Of a DNA stretch of 64,000 nt, positions 37,534-46,366 are shown one piece after another. Origin of the DNA: AP-15 sp963832875 (GTDB taxonomy: Bacteria > Pseudomonadota > Alphaproteobacteria > ATCC43930 > CGMCC-115725). Each line of letters begins with the position of its first letter. The stretch's first letter is position 1. The DNA lies in assembly GCA_963832875.1 (NCBI GenBank), contig CAWHWB010000002.1:124001-188000 (forward strand). The letters run 5' to 3'. Position numbers and translations under genes: made by a program. The notes beneath the pieces are model-generated. The model made no database searches, was not told where the DNA came from, and saw only the letters and a program-made list of their open reading frames with translations.

Positions 37534-38480
37534 GGCTTGGTGCTGTCGTCGGCGCCCTTGCTCTTCTGCACGCGGTACCTCTCTGGGCACAGTCCGTTCA
37601 ATACGGGCCGAGCAGCGGCAGCGGCGTTGCCCAATCCGGCTCGGTGACCGCCGGCGATGTTGCCGCCTGGGCCGGATCCGGGCAGATCCGAGACGGCGGC
37701 GGCCCCGCCGGAACCGTCTCCAGCGTCGGGCTGGTGATGCCGTCATGGCTGTCGGTTTCGGGCTCTCCGGTCACCGCGGCCGGGACTTTGGCGGTCGGCG
37801 GTGCGCCGCAGGCGGCAAACCTGTTTTTGGCTTCGCCAAGTATTTCCGGCGGGGCGATGGCACCGCGGGCCATTGTCGGCGCTGATCTTCCGTTGCCGGG
37901 CCCCAACAGTTTGGGCGGCGTCGAGAGCCTCGCGCCGGTCGCCCACTACTGGCTAGACAGCATCTCGAATTCAGGGGCGCCGCATGCTTCGCAACCGGCC
38001 TGCGGCGACCTAGCGGGAGCCGCGGCTTCCTGTTCTGTCGATACGACGAATGCCGGGAACATCACATCAGGGACATTGCCGGGTGCGCGTTTGCCGAGCA
38101 CCATTCCAGTGAACACAACGTTCTCAGGAAACAACGTCTATTCCGGTACGTCGACCTGGGGCGGATCGCTGTTCGTACCGGTCCGGGTCGTGACGATCGC
38201 TGGTCCGGTCACCGTGTCGCCGACGACCGATTACCTGATCGTTGTCGACAAGACGACTCCGGCGCCAACCCCGGTCAATTACACCTGCACTCCCGGCTTC
38301 ACGTTCCTGGTCAAAGACGGCGCCGGCAATGACTCGACAAACGCGATCACTTTGGCTCCGTCGTCCGGGACCATCGACGCTGCTGCCAGCTTTGTCATGA
38401 ACGCCAGCACGGCGGGGGTGCCTCCCTACGAAGCGCGGGCTGTGACCTGCGACGCCAGCGGCAACTCTTGGGTGAATTGA
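37530..38480 (+). CDS. Exported fibre-like protein
   Basis: A 316-residue protein starting at ATG 37530, which overlaps the previous stop. A Sec signal is clear ('LGAVVGALALLHAVPLWAQS', cleavage near 21). The mature chain is Gly/Ser/Ala/Thr-rich with 'GPSSGSGVAQSGSVTAGDVA' and 'GTVSSVGLVMPSWLSVSGSP', a style common in tail-fibre C-terminal regions. The last third includes 'TDYLIVVDKTTPAPTPVNYT', which is beta-rich. Function unknown; probably part of the same surface structure as the genes on either side. Confidence 0.7.
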   Translation: MRLGAVVGALALLHAVPLWAQSVQYGPSSGSGVAQSGSVTAGDVAAWAGSGQIRDGGGPAGTVSSVGLVMPSWLSVSGSPVTAAGTLAVGGAPQAANLFLASPSISGGAMAPRAIVGADLPLPGPNSLGGVESLAPVAHYWLDSISNSGAPHASQPACGDLAGAAASCSVDTTNAGNITSGTLPGARLPSTIPVNTTFSGNNVYSGTSTWGGSLFVPVRVVTIAGPVTVSPTTDYLIVVDKTTPAPTPVNYTCTPGFTFLVKDGAGNDSTNAITLAPSSGTIDAAASFVMNASTAGVPPYEARAVTCDASGNSWVN

Positions 38481-38482
38481 CA

Positions 38483-39019
38483 ATGCGCCGATTGCTTGCA
38501 GCCGTCATGATCCTGTGTGCGTCGCTCCCCGCGCAGGCGGCGACACCATTTTTGTGGGAGCCAGGCGCCGGGAACACCGGCTTGTATGCACCGGCTTTGA
38601 CGCTGATGTCGAATGAACTCAATGCGGTCGCCTCGGGAGCTGTGGCGCTCAGCAGCGTCGGCGGCTCTGCCGGGGTGTTCAGCAATTCCAATACCGGGCA
38701 AATCATCTGGTCGCCATTGGTGTTGACTCTCGGCTCGACCGCCGGTGCGTTTCAAACTGGGGGCAATCTGTCGTGCTGGTTCCTGCAATCGCTCGATGGC
38801 GTGACCTTCGAAAGCGGCAGCGCGGCGCCGCCGCGTGCGCCGGACGTGGTATTTCCGCTGCCGGCAGCGGCATTGGCGGCGACCGCCACCTTTCTGTCTC
38901 AAGGCCTGGTGCGCCTGCCGGCGTTGCGGTTCAAGGTGCTGTGCCAGAACAACAGCGGCCAGACTCTGAATGCGTCCGGAAATACCGTAGTCCTTGCTCC
39001 GACGGCAGTGCAATATTGA
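38483..39019 (+). CDS. Small exported protein, fibre block
   Basis: A 178-residue protein, ATG 38483, two bases after the previous stop. Sec signal 'MRRLLAAVMILCASLPAQA' with an AQA-A cleavage site. The mature part has 'FLWEPGAGNTGLYAPALTLM' and two cysteines ('LSCWFLQ', 'KVLCQNNSG'). It is beta-rich and looks like a small adhesin or decoration module. No family recognised. Confidence 0.7.
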   Translation: MRRLLAAVMILCASLPAQAATPFLWEPGAGNTGLYAPALTLMSNELNAVASGAVALSSVGGSAGVFSNSNTGQIIWSPLVLTLGSTAGAFQTGGNLSCWFLQSLDGVTFESGSAAPPRAPDVVFPLPAAALAATATFLSQGLVRLPALRFKVLCQNNSGQTLNASGNTVVLAPTAVQY

Positions 39020-39093
39020 CCGAAACTGGTGCCCGTCTCGCCAGCGCGCGGCGCCGACCGGGGACCAACGGTCCACGGGTCGCCTTGGCGGCG

Positions 39094-40038
39094 ATGCCAC
39101 GAACGCGACCGAACAGGCGTAAGTTTTTGGCCGGTTTCGTCGCTGGCGGTGCAGGGTTCGTCGCGGCGCGGTCGGCGTCGGCGTTTCAGCACCCTGTGCG
39201 GCCCTACCGAGGTCTGTACCGGCCGCCGGGGTTTCCCCGTCTCGCCGATGATCCGGTGACCGAGTTTCTAGCGGACGCCTGGCATTTCGACGGGTCGGCC
39301 TATGATGCCAATCAGGGGGCATTTGGCGCTCCGTTGTGGGGCCTGTCCGTTCGGGGCTATCCCTATCGCACGCAATTCGCGGCATTCGGCCCGGCGATCA
39401 CGACGGCGGGTCAGGGCTGCGGCTTCAATGGGAGTTCGCAGTATATCTGGACATCGATCGGAGCCGGGCGGGGGCCGTGGTCGATGAGCCCGGCGCAGCA
39501 GACAATGCTCGTCGTCGCTCAGGTTGACGCTGTGCAAGCGGCAGCGCAGACGCTGATCGGGATTGAGGGGCACGCGGTGCCGCGGCGGGCCTCGATGCAG
39601 ATTGCCGCGAACTCCACAAGTTTTTTCGTCGACTGGGTGACGACCACGACGACGGCCGGCGCATTCTCCCAGTCCGTCGTGCTTGGCCAGCCTTTCGCGG
39701 CGGCTATGACGCTTGATTACAACGCTGGTGCCGCCAGTTTGTTCTTTGGCCAAAGTAAGAGCACGATCTCAGGTTCCGCGAAAGCTGTCAATCAATGGGA
39801 CGAAGCAAACTTTGGAAACTCGATCGTGGACGGAGTGAACGAGGGAAATTACCTCGACGGCGCCATGCTGTTTGCCGCCGCGTGGAACACGCTGCTGCCG
39901 GATCAGACGGTCTTTGATCTCCTGCTGGACCCGTTTGGATTTTTAATTTTTCCGGATGACGACATGATGTCCGATGTAGTCGGCGTTGCTGGTGCGGCCA
40001 GATTGCTGCGCAGTGGCGCGCATGGCTTCCCGAGGTAA
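39094..40038 (+). CDS. Tat-exported LamG/lectin-like protein
   Basis: A 314-residue protein from ATG 39094. The N-terminus has a twin-arginine signal: 'NRRKFLAGFVAGGAGFVAA' then 'SASA', cleavage near 29. The mature chain has a jelly-roll feel ('AWHFDGSAYDA', 'GCGFNGSSQYIWTS', 'QQTMLVVAQVDA', 'PFAAAMTLDYNAG') and ends with 'LLLDPFGFLIFPDDD', an ending I associate with phage LamG-like fibre proteins. Tat export would mean the protein folds in the cytoplasm first. It lies directly before the portal gene, 4 bp away. Carbohydrate binding is inferred from fold style only. Confidence 0.68.
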   Translation: MPRTRPNRRKFLAGFVAGGAGFVAARSASAFQHPVRPYRGLYRPPGFPRLADDPVTEFLADAWHFDGSAYDANQGAFGAPLWGLSVRGYPYRTQFAAFGPAITTAGQGCGFNGSSQYIWTSIGAGRGPWSMSPAQQTMLVVAQVDAVQAAAQTLIGIEGHAVPRRASMQIAANSTSFFVDWVTTTTTAGAFSQSVVLGQPFAAAMTLDYNAGAASLFFGQSKSTISGSAKAVNQWDEANFGNSIVDGVNEGNYLDGAMLFAAAWNTLLPDQTVFDLLLDPFGFLIFPDDDMMSDVVGVAGAARLLRSGAHGFPR

Positions 40039-40042
40039 TCCG

Positions 40043-41383
40043 ATGCCCCCGCCTGGTGGAAAACGCACCTCGCTCGCCTCCTACACCTGGGGCGGGTTCG
40101 GTTCGCAAAACGATATCACTCAATTCCGTGACGTTTTCCAGCCCGATCAAGGGATCTTTTCTCCCGGCTATCCGCTGGTTCCGCCCGAGCGCGAGCGCGT
40201 CCGGCTATGGGATTTCCCGGTCGGCTACAACACGATCTACACGCCACGCTCCTACGAGCCGATCGGTTTTCACGAATTGCGAGCGCTCGCCGAAAACCAC
40301 GACATCACGCGGCTGGCGATTGAGACGCGCAAGGATCAGATCGAGAAACTAGATTGGGCCATCAGACTTCGTGACGAGAAGCGGCCGAACTCGAATGCGC
40401 CCGCGCGCATTGCCAGGTTGACCGAATTTTGGCGCAAGCCCGATGGTGAGCAACTCTTTGCGAGCTGGCTGCGCGAGCTGCTTGAAGATCTGCTGGTTCT
40501 GGATGCGCCGGCCCTCGAGTTGCGCCGCAACCGCGCCGGTGACATTATCGGCCTCGATGTCGTCGATGGTGCCACGATCAAGGTACTGATCGACGATACC
40601 GGCAGACGCCCGCAACCACCGGCGCCGGCGTACGAGCAGATCATTCACGGGCGTCCTTGGCGATTGTTGACTTCGGACAACCTCCTCTATCTGCCGCGCA
40701 ACAAGAGGCCGCACAAGGCCTATGGTTTCGGACCGTGCGAACAGATCGTGATGACGATCAATATTGGTTTGCGCCGCCAGCTGATGCAACTGCAACACTT
40801 CACGGAAGGTAACGTCCCGCCGGGGCTGCTGAATGCACCGGATGGCTGGAACGCCGAACAGATCCGTCAGTTCCAGGAGTGGTTCGATTCGATCCTCGCC
40901 GGTAATACCGGCAGCCGCACCCGGCTGATTTGGGCCCCGACAGGGTCCAAGTACCAGGCTTTCAAGGAAGCACCTTATAAGGATGAGTTCGACGAGTGGC
41001 TGGCCCGAATCGTCTGCTATGCCTTTTCGCTACCGCCGACCGCGTTTACGCCGCAGGTTAATCGAGCAACCGCCCAATCCGCGCAGGAGACTGCTCTCGA
41101 AGAGGGACTGGCGCCGCTGTCGGGCTGGGTCAAGCGGCTCGTCGACAGCGTCATTCAGGACCGAATGGGGCATACCGACCTCGAATTCATCTGGTCGGAT
41201 GTAAGGTCCACCGATCCCAAGGATCAGGCCTCGATCCTCGACATCTATGTCAAGGACGGGGTCTATACCCTCAATGAAGCGCGCGACATTCTCGGTCTCG
41301 CCCCGATCGAGGGCGGCGATCGTCCATTGTTTCTGACGGCGCGGGGTCAGGTTCCGCAGCCTTTGCCGGTTGCCTCGGGTTGA
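40043..41383 (+). CDS. Phage portal protein
   Basis: A 446-residue portal, the dodecameric ring at the capsid vertex through which DNA passes. ATG 40043 has GAGG upstream. Typical blocks are 'LAENHDITRLAIETRKDQIE', 'DLLVLDAPALELRRN', 'YGFGPCEQIVMTINIGLRRQ', 'FTEGNVPPGLL', 'FSLPPTAFTPQVNRATAQ' and 'VYTLNEARDILGL'. Length is normal for the HK97/PBSX-like group. It is separated from terL by about 6 kb of accessory fibre genes, whereas the two are normally adjacent. Confidence 0.93.
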   Translation: MPPPGGKRTSLASYTWGGFGSQNDITQFRDVFQPDQGIFSPGYPLVPPERERVRLWDFPVGYNTIYTPRSYEPIGFHELRALAENHDITRLAIETRKDQIEKLDWAIRLRDEKRPNSNAPARIARLTEFWRKPDGEQLFASWLRELLEDLLVLDAPALELRRNRAGDIIGLDVVDGATIKVLIDDTGRRPQPPAPAYEQIIHGRPWRLLTSDNLLYLPRNKRPHKAYGFGPCEQIVMTINIGLRRQLMQLQHFTEGNVPPGLLNAPDGWNAEQIRQFQEWFDSILAGNTGSRTRLIWAPTGSKYQAFKEAPYKDEFDEWLARIVCYAFSLPPTAFTPQVNRATAQSAQETALEEGLAPLSGWVKRLVDSVIQDRMGHTDLEFIWSDVRSTDPKDQASILDIYVKDGVYTLNEARDILGLAPIEGGDRPLFLTARGQVPQPLPVASG

Positions 41384-41429
41384 CCGGTGAACCGAAGTTC
41401 AGCGCCCTTGGGCATGTTGCGGACAAGCT

Positions 41430-41447
41430 GACATTAGGGACATTAGG
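41430..41447. repeat. 9-bp tandem repeat in the 41384-41620 intergenic gap
   Basis: GACATTAGG occurs twice in tandem (41430-41438 and 41439-41447). The 237-bp gap between portal and the next gene contains no convincing gene or promoter beyond this. Confidence 0.8.
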
Positions 41448-41620
41448 CGCCCGAACCGTCGCAGGGTGAGCGCGTCACTGCCGAGCCTTTGAGCCGATCG
41501 GGATAGCTCTGCTCGCCCTGCGCGCCGGCCTCTGTCGGCTGGGGATTCTGCCGATTGCCGGTTGCAACGCCACTAATCCTCGGTTCGCGCTGCGTGAATT
41601 GTCAATAGGAGCCTCCATCG

Positions 41621-42700
41621 ATGAGCGTCACTCCGAACAATATTATTGCTTACGGCTCGGCCGACATGCCCGAGACCGACGGCGTTACCATCGGCGGCCC
41701 GGTGGATTTCACCAAACGCATCGCATTTTATGATATTAACCCAGCCGGCACGGTCGATGTGGTCTCGAGCTCGGCCAGCGATACCGCGACCAGGATGCAG
41801 GTGACTGGGCGCGACTCGACGGGCGTCATTCAGACACCGGCTGCGGTGACACTGAGTGGCACTACGCCGGTTACCGGTACGCAAAGTTTTGAGCGCCTGC
41901 TGGCCGCGGTGACAACCGGCGGTGCAATTGGTTCGCTGTCCAACCCGGGCGGCACCGGCGCCGTCGGGGACATAGCAGTCTACGGCCACAGCCCGGTAAT
42001 CTCCTCGCATACGATGCAGACCGGATCGGCCAACACCAGCGGCACGACGCCGCCGATCGCAAAATTGCAGCCGGGTGACGGCACCGGGATCGCGGCCGGG
42101 CAGATCATTCGCATCACTAGCGGCACCGGCGCCAATCAATTGCGTCAGATCATCGCAACAACCGGCTATGGCACCGATGTGGTGGCGGTCAACCGCGATT
42201 GGACTGCGGTACCGGACACCACTAGCGTCTACAATATCCTGCAGGGCATGCTATTCGAGATTTCCCCCAATGCCGTGGTGGCGATTACCCGCTGCTTCTC
42301 GACCGCGGCGGCAGATATCCCCGGCGGGTCGCAACGGATATTTTACGAGAAGGTGTTTATGGTCAACAACAACACCGCGACGGCCTTGACCGGGGCGCAG
42401 CTCGAGATCGCCAGCGAGACGCCGGCCCTGCCCTCGGGCGCGCTTCTCGACATCGCGCTCTGCACCTCGCTCAACGACACCAACACCACGACCAACCGTC
42501 AGACAGCGCCGGCGTCCGGTGCGGGTTCGTTCGTAACCCAGCCAGCCTTTGTCTCAGTACCAGGGGCTGGCAATCTGCCCGCGGGTGCGGCGCCGAACAG
42601 CGCCGGCGCCCAGGGCGTGTGGTTGCGGCTGACCCTGCCGGCCGGCGCGTCCGCGTATAAGGGCAGCGTGGATCTCAGGGCGCAGGGCACGACCATCTGA
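41621..42700 (+). CDS. Phage structural protein, unknown
   Basis: A 359-residue protein with a good SD (AGGAG) before ATG 41621. No signal peptide. It is Ala/Gly/Thr/Ser-rich and likely all-beta ('IAYGSADMPETDGVTIGG', 'KRIAFYDINPAGTVDVVSSS', 'GQIIRITSGTGANQLRQII', 'RIFYEKVFMVNNNTATAL'). It reads like a virion surface or fibre-base protein. It opens the second accessory block. No enzymatic motif was found. Confidence 0.65.
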   Translation: MSVTPNNIIAYGSADMPETDGVTIGGPVDFTKRIAFYDINPAGTVDVVSSSASDTATRMQVTGRDSTGVIQTPAAVTLSGTTPVTGTQSFERLLAAVTTGGAIGSLSNPGGTGAVGDIAVYGHSPVISSHTMQTGSANTSGTTPPIAKLQPGDGTGIAAGQIIRITSGTGANQLRQIIATTGYGTDVVAVNRDWTAVPDTTSVYNILQGMLFEISPNAVVAITRCFSTAAADIPGGSQRIFYEKVFMVNNNTATALTGAQLEIASETPALPSGALLDIALCTSLNDTNTTTNRQTAPASGAGSFVTQPAFVSVPGAGNLPAGAAPNSAGAQGVWLRLTLPAGASAYKGSVDLRAQGTTI

Positions 42701-42746
42701 GTGGCCCGGACGCCGAAATCGGGGCAGCGGCGAAGCAGCGGACAAG

Positions 42747-42833
42747 ATGACAGATAACGCGCTGGTCTGGGAAGTCTTCTGCGTTGCCACGGCGCTCGTC
42801 ATTGTCCTTCTGGTGATCTGTCCAAGGGATTGA
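42747..42833 (+). CDS. 28-residue membrane peptide
   Basis: A short frame encoding MTDNALVWEVFC followed by a hydrophobic run ('VATALVIVLLVI') and CPRD. One transmembrane helix is predicted. It ends 4 bp before the next small gene and lies upstream of a DUF1906 lysin-like gene, so a holin-like or accessory lysis peptide is conceivable. Small size keeps confidence low. Confidence 0.4.
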   Translation: MTDNALVWEVFCVATALVIVLLVICPRD

Positions 42834-42837
42834 CCGC

Positions 42838-42999
42838 ATGTCATTATTCGAGCCGATGCTGGTCGACGCCGGCGTCTTCCGGCGCGCCAGCGAGAGATTT
42901 GTCGAAACCCGTTTTTGCGGCATCCCGCGGGGCGGCAGCGGAGCGATGCTGAGCACCGGTTTCGTAGGTGGTGGAGCCGCACAGCGGTGTACGAGATGA
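42838..42999 (+). CDS. Small hypothetical protein coupled to DUF1906 gene
   Basis: A 53-residue frame (start MSLFEPMLVDAGVFRRASE) whose TGA overlaps the next ATG (ATGA, 42996-42999). The overlap supports real translation with coupling. It contains 'FCGIPRGGSGAMLSTGFVGG', with no recognised family. No transmembrane segment. Confidence 0.45.
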   Translation: MSLFEPMLVDAGVFRRASERFVETRFCGIPRGGSGAMLSTGFVGGGAAQRCTR

Positions 43000-43682
43000 C
43001 CGGCTCGATCATCCGTCCTACGGTCGCGCCCGCTGTGCCCGGAGCGCAGGGATTTGATACCGACTCTGCGCTCGATCCGGTCACGGCCATGGCGCTGAAG
43101 GCGAGCGGGTTCGGCTTTGCCGTGCGCTATCTGTCGCGGACCACGCCGGAGAACCCGAGCGACCTCACCGCCGCCGAAGCAGCGCTGATCCTCGCCGCGG
43201 GCCTTGCGCTGATGGCGGTGCAGCATTGCCCCCGTCCAGGCTGGGCACCGTCGGCGATGCTCGGTCAGAGTTATGGCCAGGCGGCCGTGGCCAACGCTCA
43301 GGTGATCGGGTTGCCCTCGGGCATGACGGTGTGGCTCGACCTGGAGGAGGTCGTGTCCTATGCCAGCGTCGCGGACACGATCGCCTATGTCAACACCTGG
43401 GCGGAGATCGTCGGCGCGCAATACGTCCCCGGACTCTACGTCGGGGCGAACCAGCCGCTCACCAGCGACGAGCTCTATTGGCGGCTGCGGGTCACGCATT
43501 ACTGGAAATCGGCTTCGACCGTGCCGGACATTGCAATCCGTGGCTATCAGATGCGTCAGGCGCTGGCGCCGTCGCCGATCGATGGGATCGCGATAGACCG
43601 CGACGTGATTCTCGCCGATGATTTTGGCGGCGTGCCGCTTTGGCTCGCGCCAATACTCGGCGCAGCTGCCCCCGCTTCGTAA
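42996..43682 (+). CDS. DUF1906 glycoside-hydrolase-like protein (possible endolysin)
   Basis: A 228-residue protein resembling the DUF1906/Rv2525c family, a TIM-barrel related to GH25 muramidases. Marks are 'AQGFDTDSALDPVTAMALKA', 'GFAVRYLSR', 'EAALILAAGLALMAVQ', 'MTVWLDLEEVV', 'YVPGLYVGA' and 'GIAIDRDVIL'. The acidic 'WLDLEE' strand end and 'IDRD' would line the barrel mouth. A cell-wall lytic role is inferred. It has no signal peptide, so release would need a holin or membrane peptide, and one candidate is just upstream. It is embedded among virion genes rather than in the 3' lysis cassette. Confidence 0.75.
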   Translation: MTGSIIRPTVAPAVPGAQGFDTDSALDPVTAMALKASGFGFAVRYLSRTTPENPSDLTAAEAALILAAGLALMAVQHCPRPGWAPSAMLGQSYGQAAVANAQVIGLPSGMTVWLDLEEVVSYASVADTIAYVNTWAEIVGAQYVPGLYVGANQPLTSDELYWRLRVTHYWKSASTVPDIAIRGYQMRQALAPSPIDGIAIDRDVILADDFGGVPLWLAPILGAAAPAS

Positions 43683-43684
43683 TA

Positions 43685-44662
43685 ATGCACGCGCTCTTCG
43701 CCGCGGCGGCGCTCGCCGCAATGCTGGCGCTCGCCCTGACGCCGGCGGTTATCGCCGGGACTTCGATCGTCGGCCAGGCAACCGGCGGCCCAGCCAACAA
43801 TGGGTGCGGCCCCGACCCGGCACCGGCGCCGGCCGCAGCATGGGGTCTGACCTGCGAGGTCTTTGTCGACAATTTCACTTCGCTCGCCGATATCGACCTC
43901 AGCAACACCAAAGCGCCGAACTACAAATGGTACGTCAACAACGCCTGGCCGAACAACACCAGTACCGTCTGGAACAGTGCGGCAACCTCGCCGGCCTCGA
44001 ACTTTACGCTGGCTGCAGGCGGCGGCGTCACGATCACCCCCACGACCGACACCTTCCCGGTCGGCAACATGGAGAGCTGCGTAGCCTCGGGCACCACTAG
44101 CGGTTATCTCGGCACCGTCTTTGTCGCGCCGTTCTATGTGGATGAATCCGTGTCGTGGGCCGGGACTGGGACCGGCAGCAATTCATGGCCGGATATCTGG
44201 TTCGCGCCGACCGAATTTCTGACCGGTGGCAACGGCGTCACCTTCGACGAAATCGACCGCGCGGAGCATCAGCCATCCGGAGATGACAGCGTGACCCATG
44301 AGTGGAACGTCAGTGGCAACACTATCAACCGCAAGAACGATGCCGGCAGCAATGACACACTATCAAGCCCGGCGACCTACGGCACCCTGACGATTCCGCC
44401 AGCATTAAACAGTGGGACTGGACTGGAACAGTTCTACACAAACGACGTTCATCAAACCGCCTTCGACGTGACCTACAGCTCCTCGGCTCCGGCGACCTTT
44501 GACGGATCGTCAAGCAATATCAATTGCATCACCGGCGCGTGCAATCCGAACGGCACGTTTATCCCAATGGCGTCCGGCCATTACTGCCTGATGCTCAGCG
44601 CCGGCCCCGGCGGCGGGGCGATGACGGTTACCAAGGTCGCGGTCTGGGTACTGCCGCCATGA
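43685..44662 (+). CDS. Exported GH16-like glycanase or lectin
   Basis: A 325-residue protein with a strong Sec signal ('HALFAAAALAAMLALALTPA', cleavage near 24-25). The centre shows 'SWPDIWFAP' (cf. WPAFWLLP in GH16 enzymes) followed by 'FDEIDRAEH', which matches the GH16 catalytic ExDxxE (Glu189, Asp191, Glu194). 'VFVAPFYVDESVSWAG' precedes it, as the substrate-cleft strand does in GH16. Cysteines come in spaced pairs, which suits an exported protein. The likely activity is hydrolysis of a beta-glucan or galactan, such as capsule or host-surface polymer (inference). It starts 2 bp after the DUF1906 stop. Confidence 0.65.
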   Translation: MHALFAAAALAAMLALALTPAVIAGTSIVGQATGGPANNGCGPDPAPAPAAAWGLTCEVFVDNFTSLADIDLSNTKAPNYKWYVNNAWPNNTSTVWNSAATSPASNFTLAAGGGVTITPTTDTFPVGNMESCVASGTTSGYLGTVFVAPFYVDESVSWAGTGTGSNSWPDIWFAPTEFLTGGNGVTFDEIDRAEHQPSGDDSVTHEWNVSGNTINRKNDAGSNDTLSSPATYGTLTIPPALNSGTGLEQFYTNDVHQTAFDVTYSSSAPATFDGSSSNINCITGACNPNGTFIPMASGHYCLMLSAGPGGGAMTVTKVAVWVLPP

Positions 44663-44678
44663 GCGAGCTGGGAACGCC

Positions 44679-45890
44679 ATGGCGATAGCGTTCAACGCCG
44701 CCGCCGATCTGGGAATTGTCGCCAGCGGCACCAGCTTTTCAGCGTCCTACACTGTCGGGAGCGGCAGCAATCGGCTGTTGACAGTTGGCTTCATCGGCGA
44801 TTACACGACGCTCGGTGGTGGCGGCGGCTACGATGACATCACCAGCGTTACATACAACGGCGTGGCGATGACATTGGCGGTCAAGCTGATCGACAACAGC
44901 CAGGCGACCGCGAACCGTTATTCCTATCTTTATTACTTGCTCGATCCTCCGTCGGGGGCGAACACCGTTGCTGTCACCTGGACCAACAGCCATTATTTGG
45001 CCGCCATCGCGGCAGACTACACCGGGGTCGCTCAGAGCGGCCAGCCGGACGCCGCGACGACGAATTTTCAGGACGGCGGCGGCATCACGACGCTAACGAC
45101 CTCGATCACGACGGTCGCCAACGACGATTGGGCGATCCTGATCGAAGGCGGTTACAACGCCGGCGCGCCGCCGATCGCGGGCGCTGGCGACACGCTGCGC
45201 ACCTACGACGCCACCTACGGGACGCCGGGCCTGTTCGACAGCAACGGCGCGATCACGCCCTCCGGCGCCTATTCGATGACGACGACGCGGTCCTCGGCGT
45301 CGCAGGCGATTTCGCACATCATCGCCGCCTTCGCGCCGGTATCGAGCGTCACGGTCACCGCCGATAGCGGAGCGCCGGCGGAATTCCTGCTGTCGCAAGC
45401 TCCGCCACCAATACAGATCGAGTTAATGGCGGCCGTAACCAGCGAGCGGTCGACGGCATCCGAGGCGCTGGCAACGGCGGGGATTGAGCCGAGTATTCTG
45501 GTCGAGTTGCTCGGGCCCGCGTCCGTTGCGGTGACCGGCGACACCTCGCTAGCGATCGAGGCCGGCGCCACGCCGCGTTCCGATCGCGGCGTACCAATCG
45601 AGCCCGCGGCGCTGATGCGCAGCGATCACGGTCCAACAGCCGAGGTGCTGGCGACGAACCGCACCGACGCCGGGGCAGGATTGAGCGCAGAAGCGCTCAC
45701 CGGACTTGCGCAGGACGCCAGCCCTCCGATCGAGTGGTTGGGGACCGGAGCGATACTGATTGCGGACGCAATGCTGCAGTTGGAATGGCAACGGACGACG
45801 CCCTCCGTGTTGCTTTCGTTGGAATCGGGGCCGGATCGGATCCGGTTGCTCGCGACCCCGGGGCGGGTTCGTCTGGTGAGGAGAAATTGA
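44679..45890 (+). CDS. Fibre-like protein with degenerate C-terminal repeats
   Basis: A 403-residue protein, ATG 44679. The N-terminal ~220 residues form a beta-rich module ('SFSASYTVGSGSNRLLTVGF', 'ANTVAVTWTNSHYLAAIAAD'), similar in style to phage virion proteins with a 'S.TYNGVAMT' strand. Residues ~225-390 are degenerate ~20-28-residue repeats, each with a hydrophobic 'xIE' or 'xVE' strand ('PIQIELMAA', 'PSILVELLG', 'VPIEPAALM', 'PPIEWLGTG'). No signal peptide. Likely a virion fibre or decoration protein. Confidence 0.62.
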   Translation: MAIAFNAAADLGIVASGTSFSASYTVGSGSNRLLTVGFIGDYTTLGGGGGYDDITSVTYNGVAMTLAVKLIDNSQATANRYSYLYYLLDPPSGANTVAVTWTNSHYLAAIAADYTGVAQSGQPDAATTNFQDGGGITTLTTSITTVANDDWAILIEGGYNAGAPPIAGAGDTLRTYDATYGTPGLFDSNGAITPSGAYSMTTTRSSASQAISHIIAAFAPVSSVTVTADSGAPAEFLLSQAPPPIQIELMAAVTSERSTASEALATAGIEPSILVELLGPASVAVTGDTSLAIEAGATPRSDRGVPIEPAALMRSDHGPTAEVLATNRTDAGAGLSAEALTGLAQDASPPIEWLGTGAILIADAMLQLEWQRTTPSVLLSLESGPDRIRLLATPGRVRLVRRN

Positions 45891-45891
45891 G

Positions 45892-46269
45892 ATGCGTCTG
45901 CCCACGGCGTTCGATCCGATAGAGGTGAGCGAAATCGATAACTTCGCTTTCGATTTCACGGCCGATGTTGGTGCCGCGACGATGCTGTCGACGAGCTGGA
46001 GCTGCACACTGGCGCCTTACCAGACGGCGACAGACCCTGCGCCGCAATCACGGATTTTAGCGGCGTCGGCGCAGACCCTGATCCAGCTGCGTTCACCGCT
46101 CGACGGCTCGCTGCAGACGAGGACCGGATTTTTTTCGGTCGCCTCGGTCGGAGGTATGCCGGATTCGGCCATTGGCGGCACCTATGTCCTGGAAGCCACC
46201 GCCAATCTCAGCGACGGTCGCGTTCTGAAGCTCAACTCCACGGTCTTGTGTGCATCCTCCGGCCCTTGA
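45892..46269 (+). CDS. Small phage fibre/tail adaptor-like protein
   Basis: A 125-residue protein, starting 1 bp after the previous stop. An Ig-like strand pattern is visible ('NFAFDFTADVG', 'TMLSTSWSCTLAPY', 'GTYVLEATANLSDGRVLKLN'). It resembles the small 'fibre-tail adaptor' proteins found beside fibre genes in alphaproteobacterial prophages. Function unproven. Confidence 0.6.
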   Translation: MRLPTAFDPIEVSEIDNFAFDFTADVGAATMLSTSWSCTLAPYQTATDPAPQSRILAASAQTLIQLRSPLDGSLQTRTGFFSVASVGGMPDSAIGGTYVLEATANLSDGRVLKLNSTVLCASSGP

Positions 46270-46366
46270 TGGCCGGAGTACCGGGCAAGCTCGCGGATCC
46301 TGAGGTGACGATGGCGGCCGCAGCCCTATCGAATTGCGAACCGAAACAAAGGTCAGAAATCGCATC

